From Acidilobaceae archaeon (GTDB lineage: Archaea > Thermoproteota > Thermoprotei_A > Sulfolobales > Acidilobaceae): a stretch of DNA of 64,000 bases. Of the stretch, positions 9,205 through 19,296 are shown in pieces. The notes under the pieces were generated by a model. That model worked only from the letters and a program-made list of their open reading frames with translations, was not told the DNA's origin and made no database searches. The position numbers were made by a program, and so were the translations under genes. Within the stretch, counting starts at the first letter, position 1; each line of letters starts with the position of its first letter. The DNA lies in assembly GCA_027046245.1 (NCBI GenBank), contig JALTZJ010000026.1, positions 1 to 64,000 of the forward strand, read 5' to 3'.

Positions 9205-9829
9205 GACTTTCAAAACCCTAGGGGTTGTCCTTGCAGCGGGCGAGTCGAGGAGATTCGGCTCCCACAAGCTTTTGGCGGTGCTCCACGGGAAACCGTTAAT
9301 TCAACATCCCGTCTTAAGGCTCCTCTCCTCACAGGCAGTTGACGAAGTACTAGTAATACTCGGTTATAACGCTGTGAGGGTTGTTGAAACACTGAAAGGC
9401 CTAGCGGTAAGGACTTTCTTTAATCCAGGCTACAGGGAGGGCATGGCTAGCAGCGTCAGGGTAGCTGCAGCCCTGGCATTAGCCTCAGGCTACGATGCAG
9501 TAGTTCTCACGCCAGGCGATGTCCCCTACCCGTACAGCAATATAGAGGAGCTGCTGAAGCCTCTCAGGGGCTGCTACGAGGCTAGCCGTCCAATATGCAG
9601 GGGCAAGCCGGGCTTCCCGGTGGCTCTCTCGCGTAGCGCCCTCCGAGAGGCTCTATCCCTTACAGGCGACGTGGGGCTCCGCAGAAAGCTAGCTTCCATG
9701 AGGCTCTACCTAGTAACCGCTACGGAGCCATGCAATGTTGATATAGACACTCCTAGGGACTTGGAGAACGCCAGAATTGCAGGCATGGATCAGCACCAGA
9801 AACCGTCATCATCGCCCCCAGATAGTTGA
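9197..9829 (+). CDS. MobA/MocA-like nucleotidyltransferase (molybdenum cofactor cytidylyltransferase-like)
   Basis: VVLAAGESRRFGSHKLL..GKPLIQH; overlaps the preceding FAD subunit gene. Confidence 0.85.
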   Translation: MPRTFKTLGVVLAAGESRRFGSHKLLAVLHGKPLIQHPVLRLLSSQAVDEVLVILGYNAVRVVETLKGLAVRTFFNPGYREGMASSVRVAAALALASGYDAVVLTPGDVPYPYSNIEELLKPLRGCYEASRPICRGKPGFPVALSRSALREALSLTGDVGLRRKLASMRLYLVTATEPCNVDIDTPRDLENARIAGMDQHQKPSSSPPDS

Positions 9830-9967
9830 AAGGAGAGAGGGGCTCAGCATATCTAGCCCTCATCACACACCCCCCGAAGTGCAAGTCTGCTAGTCTTTAT
9901 TATTCTGTGGCGGGGGATAGAAAAGGTCTGGGTGTAATGTTTGTGTTTGTACTAGAGTGGGTGGACC

Positions 9968-10462
9968 GTGGCCTTGTGGGGGCGAGAAGCTAGGAGGGGG
10001 ATAGCTACATCTATAGTGATTCTGCTGCTGGTGGCTATTGCGGTTGCCATGGCCGCCGGGTTCGCTGCCTACGTCCTAGGCCTCTGGGGCGGCATAGGAG
10101 GCTCTATGGAGAGGCTAGTCGTATACGGTGACTCAAAATTAGTAGTAGACAATACCAACGGGCAGGTCTACGCCCTGGTAAGGCTCTACGCAGACATAAG
10201 GCCCTCGGTCACAGTCCTCTTCATGGACATAGGGAAGTACCGCAGCACTAATATCCAGATAGTTGAGGTTATACAGGGTGACCCACAGGTTATCGACGGC
10301 AAGCTATACCTACCAGCAGGTAGCTATGCAGTAGTGAGATTCGACTTCCCCTCCGAGCTCACTGATGGCCTGCTGCCACAGTACTGGGGCATAGTAGAGG
10401 GCAGGATGGTCACAGAGAACGGCTACCTCTATAAGGTGGAGCTTAAGGTAGAGTATCGCTAG
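9968..10462 (+). CDS. archaeal type IV pilin-like protein with class III signal peptide
   Basis: N-terminal REARRGIATSIVILLLVAIAVAMAAGFAAYVLG (basic-G then hydrophobic helix), beta-rich C-terminus. Confidence 0.6.
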   Translation: MALWGREARRGIATSIVILLLVAIAVAMAAGFAAYVLGLWGGIGGSMERLVVYGDSKLVVDNTNGQVYALVRLYADIRPSVTVLFMDIGKYRSTNIQIVEVIQGDPQVIDGKLYLPAGSYAVVRFDFPSELTDGLLPQYWGIVEGRMVTENGYLYKVELKVEYR

Positions 10463-10479
10463 CGCTGGGCTTAGGCTAA

Positions 10480-10567
10480 GGGAGGCTTAAGGGAGGAGGG
10501 GCTCCTAGGGCTCCTCCTCCTCACAGCCCCTTCCTCTTCCGAGATAGGCCTGAGCAGGGAAGGGGCT
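10480..10567. terminator. tandem hairpins in a convergent intergenic region
   Basis: GGAGGAG...CTCCTCC, then AGCCCCTTCC (10525-10534) / GGAAGGGGCT (10558-10567) perfect 10-bp inverted repeat. Confidence 0.4.
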
Positions 10568-10758
10568 CAGTGCCAACCACACCAGTCACAGCCCCCTCTC
10601 CAGCTTATAGTAGGCGAGAGTAGAGGCTAGAAGACTTAATGAAAACCCGGGAGTCCTCCTTCCCACTCAATGGGAGAATACGACTTTAACCAGTGTTTGA
10701 CCCTCCCAGTAGAAGGTGTAGGGCGTGGATTACCCGTGTTACCATTAAACCCAGCATT

Positions 10759-11553
10759 CTAGGGCTTGACTAGGGTGCCTACCTCCTCTCCCATTAACGC
10801 CCTATAGAGATTCTCGCCACCCACTATTACTACTCTGGGTACGGCTATGCTGGCCCTTAACGCCGCCTCTACCTTAGCCTTCATGCCTCCAGTAACATTG
10901 TAGCCCTCCATTGCTAGCCCCGCTATCGCGGCTGTGTTTACTACCTTCACTACCCTACCATCATTGTCTAGGACTCCGGGCACGCGGGTAGCATATACCA
11001 GGCACTCAGCCTTCAGCGCCTCGGCTATGTTAGCTGCTAGCACGTCACCACTAACCACTACAAGCTTTAGACCGTCAGGGACCACGTCGCCATACGTTAC
11101 AGGTGTTAGCCCCAGAGCATAGTCCCTCGCTAGAACATCATACCAGCACTTACCAGGCCTCAAACAGAACGTGTGAGGAGCATGTATCGACGGCTTTAAT
11201 CCCGAGTCAAGCAGGGCATCAGCTACTCTAAGTGAGAGCAGCTGCATACTATACTGTATAGCAGGCGCGTCACTCGGAACAAGGGAATCACGGCCTCTCA
11301 GAGCCTCCGCCACCCTATAATGGCCAAAGCTTCCACCGCCGTGAACGACGGCCACGATCCTGCCCCCCGAGGATACGTACTCTGCTAGCTGCCTAGCGGC
11401 AAGCCGGAGCATATTCTCATCAACAGTCTCAGGCCTACTCCTATCGGTAATCAAGCCGCCTCCAAGCTTGACCACAGCACTCTTACACGGGGCACCCAAG
11501 CCAAGACCCACCTCCTTAAAGGGACCATGTAGCGGAGTCGGAGAGATGCACAC
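10759..11553 (-). CDS. isopentenyl phosphate kinase
   Basis: VVKLGGGLITDRS, VVHGGGSFGHY; mevalonate-pathway neighbourhood; start uncertain. Confidence 0.88.
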   Translation of the reverse strand: MCISPTPLHGPFKEVGLGLGAPCKSAVVKLGGGLITDRSRPETVDENMLRLAARQLAEYVSSGGRIVAVVHGGGSFGHYRVAEALRGRDSLVPSDAPAIQYSMQLLSLRVADALLDSGLKPSIHAPHTFCLRPGKCWYDVLARDYALGLTPVTYGDVVPDGLKLVVVSGDVLAANIAEALKAECLVYATRVPGVLDNDGRVVKVVNTAAIAGLAMEGYNVTGGMKAKVEAALRASIAVPRVVIVGGENLYRALMGEEVGTLVKP

Positions 11554-11681
11554 CCCTGTAATGGGGTTTACGTATAGAGCCCTTGGGTAGAGGGGATGAA
11601 GCGGGGGGTTTCCCCCCCCATCACCGTATCTTTAAATTCATTAGTTAGAGGGTCTTGTATGTGTAGTTTTCCTCTGCATTT

Positions 11682-12425
11682 CTACTGGGGGCAGGCTAGC
11701 TCGAATTCTCCTGGTAGTCCTGGGCTCCAGATGCAGACTCCACGGGGTTCTAGCCCCCATGCTGTTAGGGCTACGCCCTCGTGTATAGCTTTTAGTGTGG
11801 CTACCGCTGTTAGGGTGTCTCCAGCTTCCTTTGCTCTGATAGCGGCCTCCAGGACTGTGACGCCCATTAGGTGGACTAGTGCATTGTATGGGTCGCTGCC
11901 TATAGAGTCTCTAGCTACCCTGGCCTTCGGCGCTACCCTCTCTTGGAACACGGCCTTCCATGGGGTACCTGGTAGTGTTGAGTGCTCTTCCTCGTTCCTG
12001 TATACTGCGGGGGCTCCTTCTAGCGCTGAGTATCTTAGGGAGTCTAGTACAGGGGCCCATCCTCTTTCGGCCGCGAAGGGGTCGGCTAGCCTGGCTAGAT
12101 CTACTATCTCCAGGCTGTCTAGCTTCTCGCCGAACCACTTAGCGGTAGCGTAGACTATTGCTGCCGAGGCGGCTGCGTAGACGCCGCCTCGCGGGGCTTC
12201 TTCAGGTGCTTTGACGGCCGCTTCAGGGCACTCGTCTATCTCGAGCCCCCGGGCTAGGTTGAAGGAGAACTCCCGTAGTGGGTCCCCTTCTCTGCTCGCG
12301 CAGCCGCCGCCGACTAGCTTCACCTCTACTACTATCTTGGCTGTTGGCACTGCTATGAAGGGGTTCTCGCTGTCTGGCAGGGGAACGCCAAGGGCTATAG
12401 CTGGCGCCGCGATCTCTATCTTCAC
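11682..12425 (-). CDS. divergent GHMP kinase-like protein at the mevalonate kinase position
   Basis: Position between IPK and MEMO; GGVYAAASAAIVYATA resembles a degenerate GHMP glycine loop; 247 aa. Confidence 0.5.
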   Translation of the reverse strand: MKIEIAAPAIALGVPLPDSENPFIAVPTAKIVVEVKLVGGGCASREGDPLREFSFNLARGLEIDECPEAAVKAPEEAPRGGVYAAASAAIVYATAKWFGEKLDSLEIVDLARLADPFAAERGWAPVLDSLRYSALEGAPAVYRNEEEHSTLPGTPWKAVFQERVAPKARVARDSIGSDPYNALVHLMGVTVLEAAIRAKEAGDTLTAVATLKAIHEGVALTAWGLEPRGVCIWSPGLPGEFELACPQ

Positions 12426-12428
12426 CGC

Positions 12429-13277
12429 TCACGCCACCCTCACTGCTGGATAGCCCACTACCCAGCTCTTCTCTCCCGTCACGTCCCCGCTGTTGGCGTA
12501 CTTCAGCACCACAGGTTTCCTTCCCGCCAGTTTACCTACATGGGTGGCCGCTGCCAGCGCTGCAGGCCCGCAGGCGCTGACCCTCTTCTCCTCTATAACC
12601 CTGTAAACCTTCTCTGCGTCGCCCTCCTCAACCGCCCTTAGAACAGCTAGATCCTTTTCCAGGCTTACATCGTAGGGCTCGTAGTGGTTGAGGTCGCTTG
12701 TGGCTAGTAGCAGGGCCTTGAGCCCGTTCTCTGAGCGAAGCTTAAGGTACGCCTCCGAGATAATCAAAGCCACGTCCAGTAGCTGGTTCAGCACTACTAT
12801 AGGGACTATCTTGAAGTCGCCGTCAAGAACGTAATGTAGGAAGGGTATCTGCACTTCTATGCTGTGCTCGTATAGGTGACCCTCCTCGTCGAAGGCTAGA
12901 TAGCCGCCCCCGTATTCAACCATAAGCTTAGCAGCTTCCTCGTCGACCTCTACATCTCCCAGCGGCGTACGCCAGAGGCCCTCACGCCACACACTCACAG
13001 GAGCCCCTAGCCCGGTATGATTAGGCCCTACAAGCACCACAACATCAGGCTTCTCCCGCAGGCTCAGGTCATAGTAGACATGAGCAGCTATAGGCCCACT
13101 ATACATGTAGCCGGCGTGGGGTGCCACATACGCGAGCGCCATGGGCTGCGAGAAGCTGCGGGGCGGCAAAGCCCCGGGGCCCAAGTTGTGGGTGAAGCTC
13201 CACTCTATCATACGAATAGTTTCCTCGCGGGTTGCCGGGTAAAAAGTGCCTGCGTGCGCTGGGAGCCTGATCCGCAT
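12429..13277 (-). CDS. MEMO family protein (AmmeMemoRadiSam B-like)
   Basis: AGTFYPA..., APHAGYMYSGPIAAHVY, VGPNHTG, STSDLNHYEPY-like motif. Confidence 0.93.
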   Translation of the reverse strand: MRIRLPAHAGTFYPATREETIRMIEWSFTHNLGPGALPPRSFSQPMALAYVAPHAGYMYSGPIAAHVYYDLSLREKPDVVVLVGPNHTGLGAPVSVWREGLWRTPLGDVEVDEEAAKLMVEYGGGYLAFDEEGHLYEHSIEVQIPFLHYVLDGDFKIVPIVVLNQLLDVALIISEAYLKLRSENGLKALLLATSDLNHYEPYDVSLEKDLAVLRAVEEGDAEKVYRVIEEKRVSACGPAALAAATHVGKLAGRKPVVLKYANSGDVTGEKSWVVGYPAVRVA

Positions 13278-13294
13278 GCTCCCTCCTATACTAG

Positions 13295-13912
13295 CTATCT
13301 CCTCAGCTTAGTGGCCATAAACTCCTCGTAACCGACGTCTAGATCCTCGTCGGGCCCTAGCCTGCCCCACTTCCTAAGCAGCTCCCTAGTCAGTATCCAG
13401 TAAATCAGTGCAAGGCTCCTCCTACCCTTGTTGTTTGCAGGAACTATCAAGTCGAGGTTCTCCACCTTGTTGTCTGTATCGGCCAGCGCCACCACGGGGA
13501 CGCCGATCTTACTCGCCTCGTCAACGGCCTGCTTATCAGTCCTGGGATCGGTCACCATAATAACGTCTGGCTCGACGTAGTACTCTAGATGGGGGTTTGT
13601 GAATATCCCGGGGATTATCCTGCCGGTGACAGCCCTGCAACCTATATATTCGCACATCTTCCTAACAGGCTTCTGCCCATAGAGCCTAACGCTGACCACC
13701 GCTATCTTCTCAGGCTCATACCTGCTAAGGAAGTTGGCTGCTATCCGCAGCCTCTCATCCACCTTCTTATAATCGAACTGGTAGTAGCCCTCTGGCAGTA
13801 TCCTGTGTATGAACTGCTTCATATACTTGGTGCATATCTGGGTTCCATAGATCACGCCCGCCTTCTTGTACAGCTCCTGGGGTACCAGGGTGTCCTTGGC
13901 CTGCACGCTCAA
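13295..13912 (-). CDS. rps2: 30S ribosomal protein S2
   Basis: [30 protein letters not shown]; ribosomal cluster context. Confidence 0.95.
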   Translation of the reverse strand: MSVQAKDTLVPQELYKKAGVIYGTQICTKYMKQFIHRILPEGYYQFDYKKVDERLRIAANFLSRYEPEKIAVVSVRLYGQKPVRKMCEYIGCRAVTGRIIPGIFTNPHLEYYVEPDVIMVTDPRTDKQAVDEASKIGVPVVALADTDNKVENLDLIVPANNKGRRSLALIYWILTRELLRKWGRLGPDEDLDVGYEEFMATKLRR

Positions 13913-14130
13913 TCCTCCAAGCCACCCCCTATAGCCCCGATCCTGTAGAGAGCAACAGCTTCAATATAGGTTGCAGCTGTGAATAGGGTGCGCCTGCAAC
14001 AGTACCTCTTGACGCCTAGATCGTCAAGCACCTTACCAGGAGACTCGCCAGCCCTGACTCTCTCAATGTACTCGTTCCAGAGGTGGCCCAGTGGGGCTCC
14101 GCAGGTTAAGCAACGTACAGGGGGCAGCAT
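13909..14130 (-). CDS. rpoN: DNA-directed RNA polymerase subunit N
   Basis: [15 protein letters not shown]...[13 protein letters not shown]. Confidence 0.95.
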   Translation of the reverse strand: MLPPVRCLTCGAPLGHLWNEYIERVRAGESPGKVLDDLGVKRYCCRRTLFTAATYIEAVALYRIGAIGGGLED

Positions 14131-14136
14131 GACTCT

Positions 14137-14619
14137 TCACCTATAGCTCTTCTGCCACCTTCTCCTGGCACTGTACCTCATGTACTTCTCCGGCTCTGTC
14201 CTCCTCGGGTCGCCTGCCAGCATAGTCCTATCGTACTCCTCGAAGGCCCTATGCAGATCCTCGCTTATCTTATTCATCCTCTTACACAGCTCGTCCTCGC
14301 CCTCCTCACACTTGAAGTACTCTACGAGGCCGCGGGCTATCGCCATTCTAACGGCGTCGGCTTGCCCCATGACGCCGCCGCCCTTAACTGTGACCCTTAT
14401 ATCTACGAGGTTCCTTATCGCCTGGCCCGCGAGGAGCAGGGGCTCGAGCATCTTTATCCTAGCCATCTCTATCGGGTAGATGTCGAGCGGGACGCCGTTA
14501 ATCCAGACCCTGCCCTTCCCCGGCTTGATCACAGCTCTTGCTATGGCCCTCTTCCTCTTACCAGTAGCTATCACTATCTTGCCGACAGCCCTAGCCTGGG
14601 CTTGTCCACGCTCAGACAT
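14137..14619 (-). CDS. rps9: 30S ribosomal protein S9
   Basis: GKRKRAIARAVIKPGKGRVWING...YMRYSARRRWQKSYR. Confidence 0.95.
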   Translation of the reverse strand: MSERGQAQARAVGKIVIATGKRKRAIARAVIKPGKGRVWINGVPLDIYPIEMARIKMLEPLLLAGQAIRNLVDIRVTVKGGGVMGQADAVRMAIARGLVEYFKCEEGEDELCKRMNKISEDLHRAFEEYDRTMLAGDPRRTEPEKYMRYSARRRWQKSYR

Positions 14620-14621
14620 GG

Positions 14622-15080
14622 CTACTCACCACCCCTCCAGCCAAGCTCGCGTGCAACCCTGCCAAGCTCGACTCCTCCCCTGGAGAGCCTGGAGGCGTCC
14701 GCCTCGGGGAAGCGTATGGCCTCTGCACCCTTAAGCTCCCTAGGAACACCAACGTAGACCCTGAGCCTCTTCAATGCCTCCCTACCACGGGTATTATGCT
14801 TGGGCAGCATGCCTTTCACGGCTGCTTTGAAGAGGCGCTGCGGGCTCCTAGGCCTCTTGGGCCTCCACTTGTGGCTGTAGTGGCTCCTCACGCCGAGGAC
14901 AGTCCGCTTATAGCTCTGGACCACCATGACTGGGTCCCCGCTTAACACAGCCTTCTCAACGTTGATTACATGTACTTTCCAGCCTAGTAGGAGTAGCTTC
15001 GCCACTATACTGGCGACTCTACCCATAACCTGCCCCGAAGCGTCAACGACTATCTCCCGTTTACCCTGGGCGCTGGGCAT
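14622..15080 (-). CDS. rpl13: 50S ribosomal protein L13
   Basis: VDASGQVMGRVASIVAKLLL...GMLPKHNTRGREALKRLRVYVG. Confidence 0.95.
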   Translation of the reverse strand: MPSAQGKREIVVDASGQVMGRVASIVAKLLLLGWKVHVINVEKAVLSGDPVMVVQSYKRTVLGVRSHYSHKWRPKRPRSPQRLFKAAVKGMLPKHNTRGREALKRLRVYVGVPRELKGAEAIRFPEADASRLSRGGVELGRVARELGWRGGE

Positions 15081-15095
15081 CCCCGCGTCACCTCT

Positions 15096-15461
15096 CTAGA
15101 CTATGATCCTCACATTCTTGCCTCTAGGGTTCTCGTTGGCGGCCTGCTGGAGCGTTATAGCTCTGCCCCCAGCAAGCTTTATCTTAACGATTGCCTGTTC
15201 ACTGAAGCTCAATGCGGCGACTGTCACCTTCTTCTCAAGCACGCCAGCGCCGAGCACTTTGCCCGGAACCACGACTATCTCCCCCTCCTTGGCGTACCTG
15301 TTTATCTTGCTAACATTCACTACTACCATGCGCCTCCTAGGCCTCTCCTCAAGGATCTCAGCGACCCTCCGCCAGACGCGGGCACCGTAGATGCTGCTAA
15401 CCCTCCTCAACTCGTCGACGAGCTTCCTAGTCACTATACTCGTCGGCCCGGTGCGCTTCAA
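15096..15461 (-). CDS. rpl18e: 50S ribosomal protein L18e
   Basis: [28 protein letters not shown]. Confidence 0.93.
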   Translation of the reverse strand: MKRTGPTSIVTRKLVDELRRVSSIYGARVWRRVAEILEERPRRRMVVVNVSKINRYAKEGEIVVVPGKVLGAGVLEKKVTVAALSFSEQAIVKIKLAGGRAITLQQAANENPRGKNVRIIV

Positions 15462-16378
15462 GGCCTCACCGCCTCCTCCTGGATGCCCGCAGACCTAACT
15501 GCCTCCCGGAACCTCTTAATCTTCTCCTCAAGGATCCTGACAGCCTCTAGCAGCGTCTTCTCGGGGCTCAACGCTCCGGTAGTCTCGACCTCTAAGTATA
15601 GAACGCTGGGGTCGTAGCTCACCTTTATCGCGCCCTTGCACGGCCCTTCGCTGCAGTACTTCAGCCCGCTGGTCCTGCTGTGCCCTTCAAGCCTGAGCTC
15701 GCCCTTCCTGCCCTCCCTAAGCGCCTCTACCACCTCAGGGTACGCCTCTAGACACTCGAGACACTCACTGCTCGCACCGCCTAGTATCTCCACAACGGGA
15801 GTGTAGCGGAGGGCTGCCAGGCTCGCGGGACTCCACCTACCATGCTCCCTTCCTCTGCCCAGCCTAGCATAGGCGACTAAGTGTATCCTCTGCCCAGGGC
15901 CTACATAGGCTATAGGCGTCTCGGGATAGACAGGCTTCACAGCGGGATCACTAATCTCTAGCTCCTCGGCAGTCACATAGCGGCCATTACCTCCCTCAGG
16001 CACCTCAACCTGGAGATCAATCCTTACATAACAATCCTCGGCCCCCTCCTCGCCCGGCTCCTTACCCTTACACTCCTCCGGGGGCCGGTAGCGCTCCAGT
16101 GCTTCCTCGCTTTCAAGAACCACCAGGCCCAGCCTATGGCTAATCATCTCATCGTAGATGGGAGTGTTGTTATCGTATATGTAGGCGAAATCGACCGCCA
16201 TAACAGGGACATCGCTAAGGATAAGCCGCCGCACAGCATTAACTAAAGCCACACTATAACCCTCAATCCTGAGCGTAACCCTGTTACCGCTCCTCTCGAC
16301 GACCCTGACCCCAGCCAAAACCGTCAAGCACCCCGCGCTTAAACCCCGAAGCCAAGGAGGGGTTACAATGCAGGGCAC
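15458..16378 (-). CDS. rpoD: DNA-directed RNA polymerase subunit D (start probably internal)
   Basis: [21 protein letters not shown]...; cysteine pairs ECLEC and YCSEGPC consistent with the Fe-S domain. Confidence 0.93.
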   Translation of the reverse strand: MPCIVTPPWLRGLSAGCLTVLAGVRVVERSGNRVTLRIEGYSVALVNAVRRLILSDVPVMAVDFAYIYDNNTPIYDEMISHRLGLVVLESEEALERYRPPEECKGKEPGEEGAEDCYVRIDLQVEVPEGGNGRYVTAEELEISDPAVKPVYPETPIAYVGPGQRIHLVAYARLGRGREHGRWSPASLAALRYTPVVEILGGASSECLECLEAYPEVVEALREGRKGELRLEGHSRTSGLKYCSEGPCKGAIKVSYDPSVLYLEVETTGALSPEKTLLEAVRILEEKIKRFREAVRSAGIQEEAVRP

Positions 16379-16432
16379 TTAACCCCTGAGGGGCCTGTAA
16401 AGGGGCAAGAAGAGGCGAGGGAGCAGACCCCA

Positions 16433-16840
16433 CTAGACTCTTCTACCCCTCCTGCCGCCCGGCCTCCTAGTGGTGTCGTGCGGTATAGGCGTCACATCCT
16501 CTATCCTGCCGATGATGAAGCCGGCCCTCGCTAGAGCCCTTATGGCTGCCTGGGCCCCGGGACCCGGAGTCTTGGGTCCATGGCCTCCCGGCGCCCTCAC
16601 TTTTATGTGTATAGCTGCTATGCCCCTCTCCATAGCCTTCTGGGCAGCCCTACTAGCGGCAATCATGGCTGCGTAGGGGCTCGGCTTTTCTCTATCAGCC
16701 TTAACTACCATGCCTCCAGTCACTCTCGAGACAGTCTCGGCCCCGGTTAAGTCAGTTATGTGAACGTGCGTGTTGTTGAAGCTGCTATAGATGTGGGCTA
16801 CACCCCACTTTATATCCCGCATAGCTGCTGCGCTGGCCAC
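16433..16840 (-). CDS. rps11: 30S ribosomal protein S11
   Basis: [40 protein letters not shown]. Confidence 0.97.
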   Translation of the reverse strand: MASAAAMRDIKWGVAHIYSSFNNTHVHITDLTGAETVSRVTGGMVVKADREKPSPYAAMIAASRAAQKAMERGIAAIHIKVRAPGGHGPKTPGPGAQAAIRALARAGFIIGRIEDVTPIPHDTTRRPGGRRGRRV

Positions 16841-16872
16841 TCCTCCTCACCCCCCTTACGCTGCTCCTATCC

Positions 16873-17382
16873 CTAGCTCTCTTCCTCGACCTGCTCCTTA
16901 AATGGGCTACCCGGGGCGTAGTCCACTAGCTTCTCCTCTTCCCTGCTGACGAGGTAGCCGGGGCTCGTCACCCTCCTTCCATTAATCGCTATATGACCGT
17001 GCACCACTAGCTGCCGGGCCTGGTATATGGTCTTGGCGAGGCCCTTCTTGTACACTATAGTCTGGAGTCTCCTCTCCAGTATGTCCTCAGCAGTTATGCC
17101 CAGCACCCTGTCTACGTCAACGTCGAGCGATTCTATGACTCCTATCCTGTATAGGCGGTCGAGGAGGACCCTAGCCGCTTCCCTCCTCACCTCAGGCGGC
17201 AGGCCGAGTAGTGCTCTGGCTCTGTGCCTGAACTTCCTCGCCATCGTCTCGGCTTTCCACAGCTCCTTCTTGTTCCTCAGGCCATACCTGCCCATTATCT
17301 CCCTCTCACGCTCCAGCCTCTCCTTGATCCAGGGATGCTTCGGGCCCTCCCACTTCTTTCTCGGCTTCTTAGGGTCTCCCAT
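16873..17382 (-). CDS. rps4: 30S ribosomal protein S4
   Basis: [18 protein letters not shown]...; [17 protein letters not shown]. Confidence 0.96.
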   Translation of the reverse strand: MGDPKKPRKKWEGPKHPWIKERLEREREIMGRYGLRNKKELWKAETMARKFRHRARALLGLPPEVRREAARVLLDRLYRIGVIESLDVDVDRVLGITAEDILERRLQTIVYKKGLAKTIYQARQLVVHGHIAINGRRVTSPGYLVSREEEKLVDYAPGSPFKEQVEEES

Positions 17383-17428
17383 GCTACTCTACACCCCGCA
17401 GCCCGCTAGCGCTCAGCTAGAGCGTAAA

Positions 17429-17884
17429 TCACTTCTTCTTCTTGGTGACTCCCACGGTCATGCCTAGCCTGCCAGTGGTCCTCGTCCTCTGCCCCCTCAC
17501 CTTGAGGCCTAGCCTGTGCCTTATCCCGCGCCAGCTACCGATCTTCATCTCCCTTTCTATGTCCCTCCTGGCGTAGAAGATGAGGTCGTGACCTATCAGG
17601 TGCATGTCGTTGCCGGTCTCATAATCCTTCCTCCTATTATATAGCCATGCAGGTAGCCCCAGCTTGGTTATGTCCTTTAGGACCTCGTCCAGCTTCCTTA
17701 TCTCCTCCGCGGTCAGGAACCCCACTCTCTTGTCGGGGTCGAGGCCGAGCATCCGTATAATCGCTAGTGCGGTCGTGTAGCCTATGCCCTTGACAAGGGC
17801 TATCCCGTAGGGAAGTTTAAGCCTGCCATCTATGTCGACGCCTGCAATCCTAACTATATACTTGAATCCCTGCTCCTCAGACAA
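17429..17884 (-). CDS. rps13: 30S ribosomal protein S13
   Basis: IVRIAGVDIDG...; SWRGIRHRLGLKVRGQRTRTTGR. Confidence 0.97.
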   Translation of the reverse strand: MSEEQGFKYIVRIAGVDIDGRLKLPYGIALVKGIGYTTALAIIRMLGLDPDKRVGFLTAEEIRKLDEVLKDITKLGLPAWLYNRRKDYETGNDMHLIGHDLIFYARRDIEREMKIGSWRGIRHRLGLKVRGQRTRTTGRLGMTVGVTKKKK

Positions 17885-17973
17885 CCCAAGCTACCCCTAA
17901 CTAAGCCCCTCCCAGTGGAACCTAATAAAGCGGCGCCGCCCTCCCCTTAACAGTTTTTGGAGGCCAGCGGGTA

Positions 17974-19296
17974 ATGCTAGACGGTGTCAGGAAGGCGGTT
18001 ACCAAGTTCCTAAAGGGGGGCGGAACCTATCAGAGAGCCGTAGAGGAGCTGCTGCGAGACATTCAGAGAGAGCTGATACGGGCAGACGTGAATGTGAGGC
18101 TGGTATTCGACCTGACGAGGAGGGTTAAGGAGAGGGCGCTCAAGGAGGAGCCTCCCCCCGGCGTTTCGAGGAGGGACTGGGTAATAAAGATACTATACGA
18201 GGAGATGTCGAGGCTCTTCGGAGGCGACGTTGAGCCGAGCGTGGAGCCTCCACGAACCCCCTGGGTCGTACTACTCGTGGGTGTCCAGGGCTCGGGTAAG
18301 ACTACTACTGCAGGCAAGCTGGCAGCGTTCTACGCGAGGAGAGGCTACAAGGTGGGCCTGGTAAGCACTGACACGCACAGGCCCGGGGCATACGAGCAGC
18401 TCGAGAGACTAGCGAGGCAGGCGGGCGCACTCTTCTATGGAGAGAAGGAGGGCGACCCCGCAGGGATAGCTGAGAGAGGGCTCAAGTTCATGCTAGAGAG
18501 AGGCGCTGAGGTAATAATAATAGATACTGCCGGCCGCCACGGCTACGGAGAGGAGGAGAAGCTCCTAGAGGAGATGCGTAGGATACAGGAGAAGGTGAAG
18601 CCGGACGAGGTAATTCTGGTGCTCGACGCAGGTATAGGCCAGAAAGCAGGGAGCCTGGCAAAGAGGTTCCACGAGGCAACCCCAATAGGCAGCATAATAG
18701 TGACGAAGATGGATGGGACAGCCAGAGGAGGAGGCGCCCTAACAGCAGCTGCAGTCACAGGGGCTAGGATCAAGTTCATAGGTACGGGGGAGAAACTAGA
18801 GGAGCTGGAACCCTTCGCTCCCAGGAGATTCGCCGCGAGAATCCTAGGCTTAGGAGACCTAGAAGGCCTACTAGAGCGGCTCAAGGCCGTAGAGGAAGCT
18901 AAGCAGCTTGAAGAGGCAGCCGAGGACATACTAAAGGGTAAGATCAACATGAGAGTCATCTACAGGCAGCTACAGGCGACGAGAAAACTTGGCCCCCTAA
19001 GCAAGGTACTCCAGATGCTGCCAGCAGCGAGCCTCTTCACAAACATGAACGACGAGGCACTGAAGCTCGGGGAGGAGAAGATAAAGAAGTGGCTAGCAAT
19101 AATAGAGAGCATGACGTACGAGGAGCTAGACAACCCCGACATAATAGACAAAAGAAGGATGCGCAGGATAGCTATCGGCAGCGGCACCAGCGTGGAAGAC
19201 GTGAGAGAGCTACTAGCATACTACAAAGGCCTAAAGACTATGATGAAGAAGCTAAGAAGGGACAGGAGGCTGCTCCGCCGCCTTGGAATCGAGTAG
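17974..19296 (+). CDS. srp54: signal recognition particle 54 kDa protein
   Basis: GVQGSGKTTTAGKLA, DTHRPGAYEQL, IDTAGRHG, TKMDGTARGGGAL. Confidence 0.97.
   Translation: MLDGVRKAVTKFLKGGGTYQRAVEELLRDIQRELIRADVNVRLVFDLTRRVKERALKEEPPPGVSRRDWVIKILYEEMSRLFGGDVEPSVEPPRTPWVVLLVGVQGSGKTTTAGKLAAFYARRGYKVGLVSTDTHRPGAYEQLERLARQAGALFYGEKEGDPAGIAERGLKFMLERGAEVIIIDTAGRHGYGEEEKLLEEMRRIQEKVKPDEVILVLDAGIGQKAGSLAKRFHEATPIGSIIVTKMDGTARGGGALTAAAVTGARIKFIGTGEKLEELEPFAPRRFAARILGLGDLEGLLERLKAVEEAKQLEEAAEDILKGKINMRVIYRQLQATRKLGPLSKVLQMLPAASLFTNMNDEALKLGEEKIKKWLAIIESMTYEELDNPDIIDKRRMRRIAIGSGTSVEDVRELLAYYKGLKTMMKKLRRDRRLLRRLGIE

Noticed and set aside
9770-9815. Box C/D-like sequence on the minus strand (ATGATGA...CTGA)
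   Set aside because: Inside the end of the MobA-like CDS and lacks convincing second C'/D boxes and terminal stem
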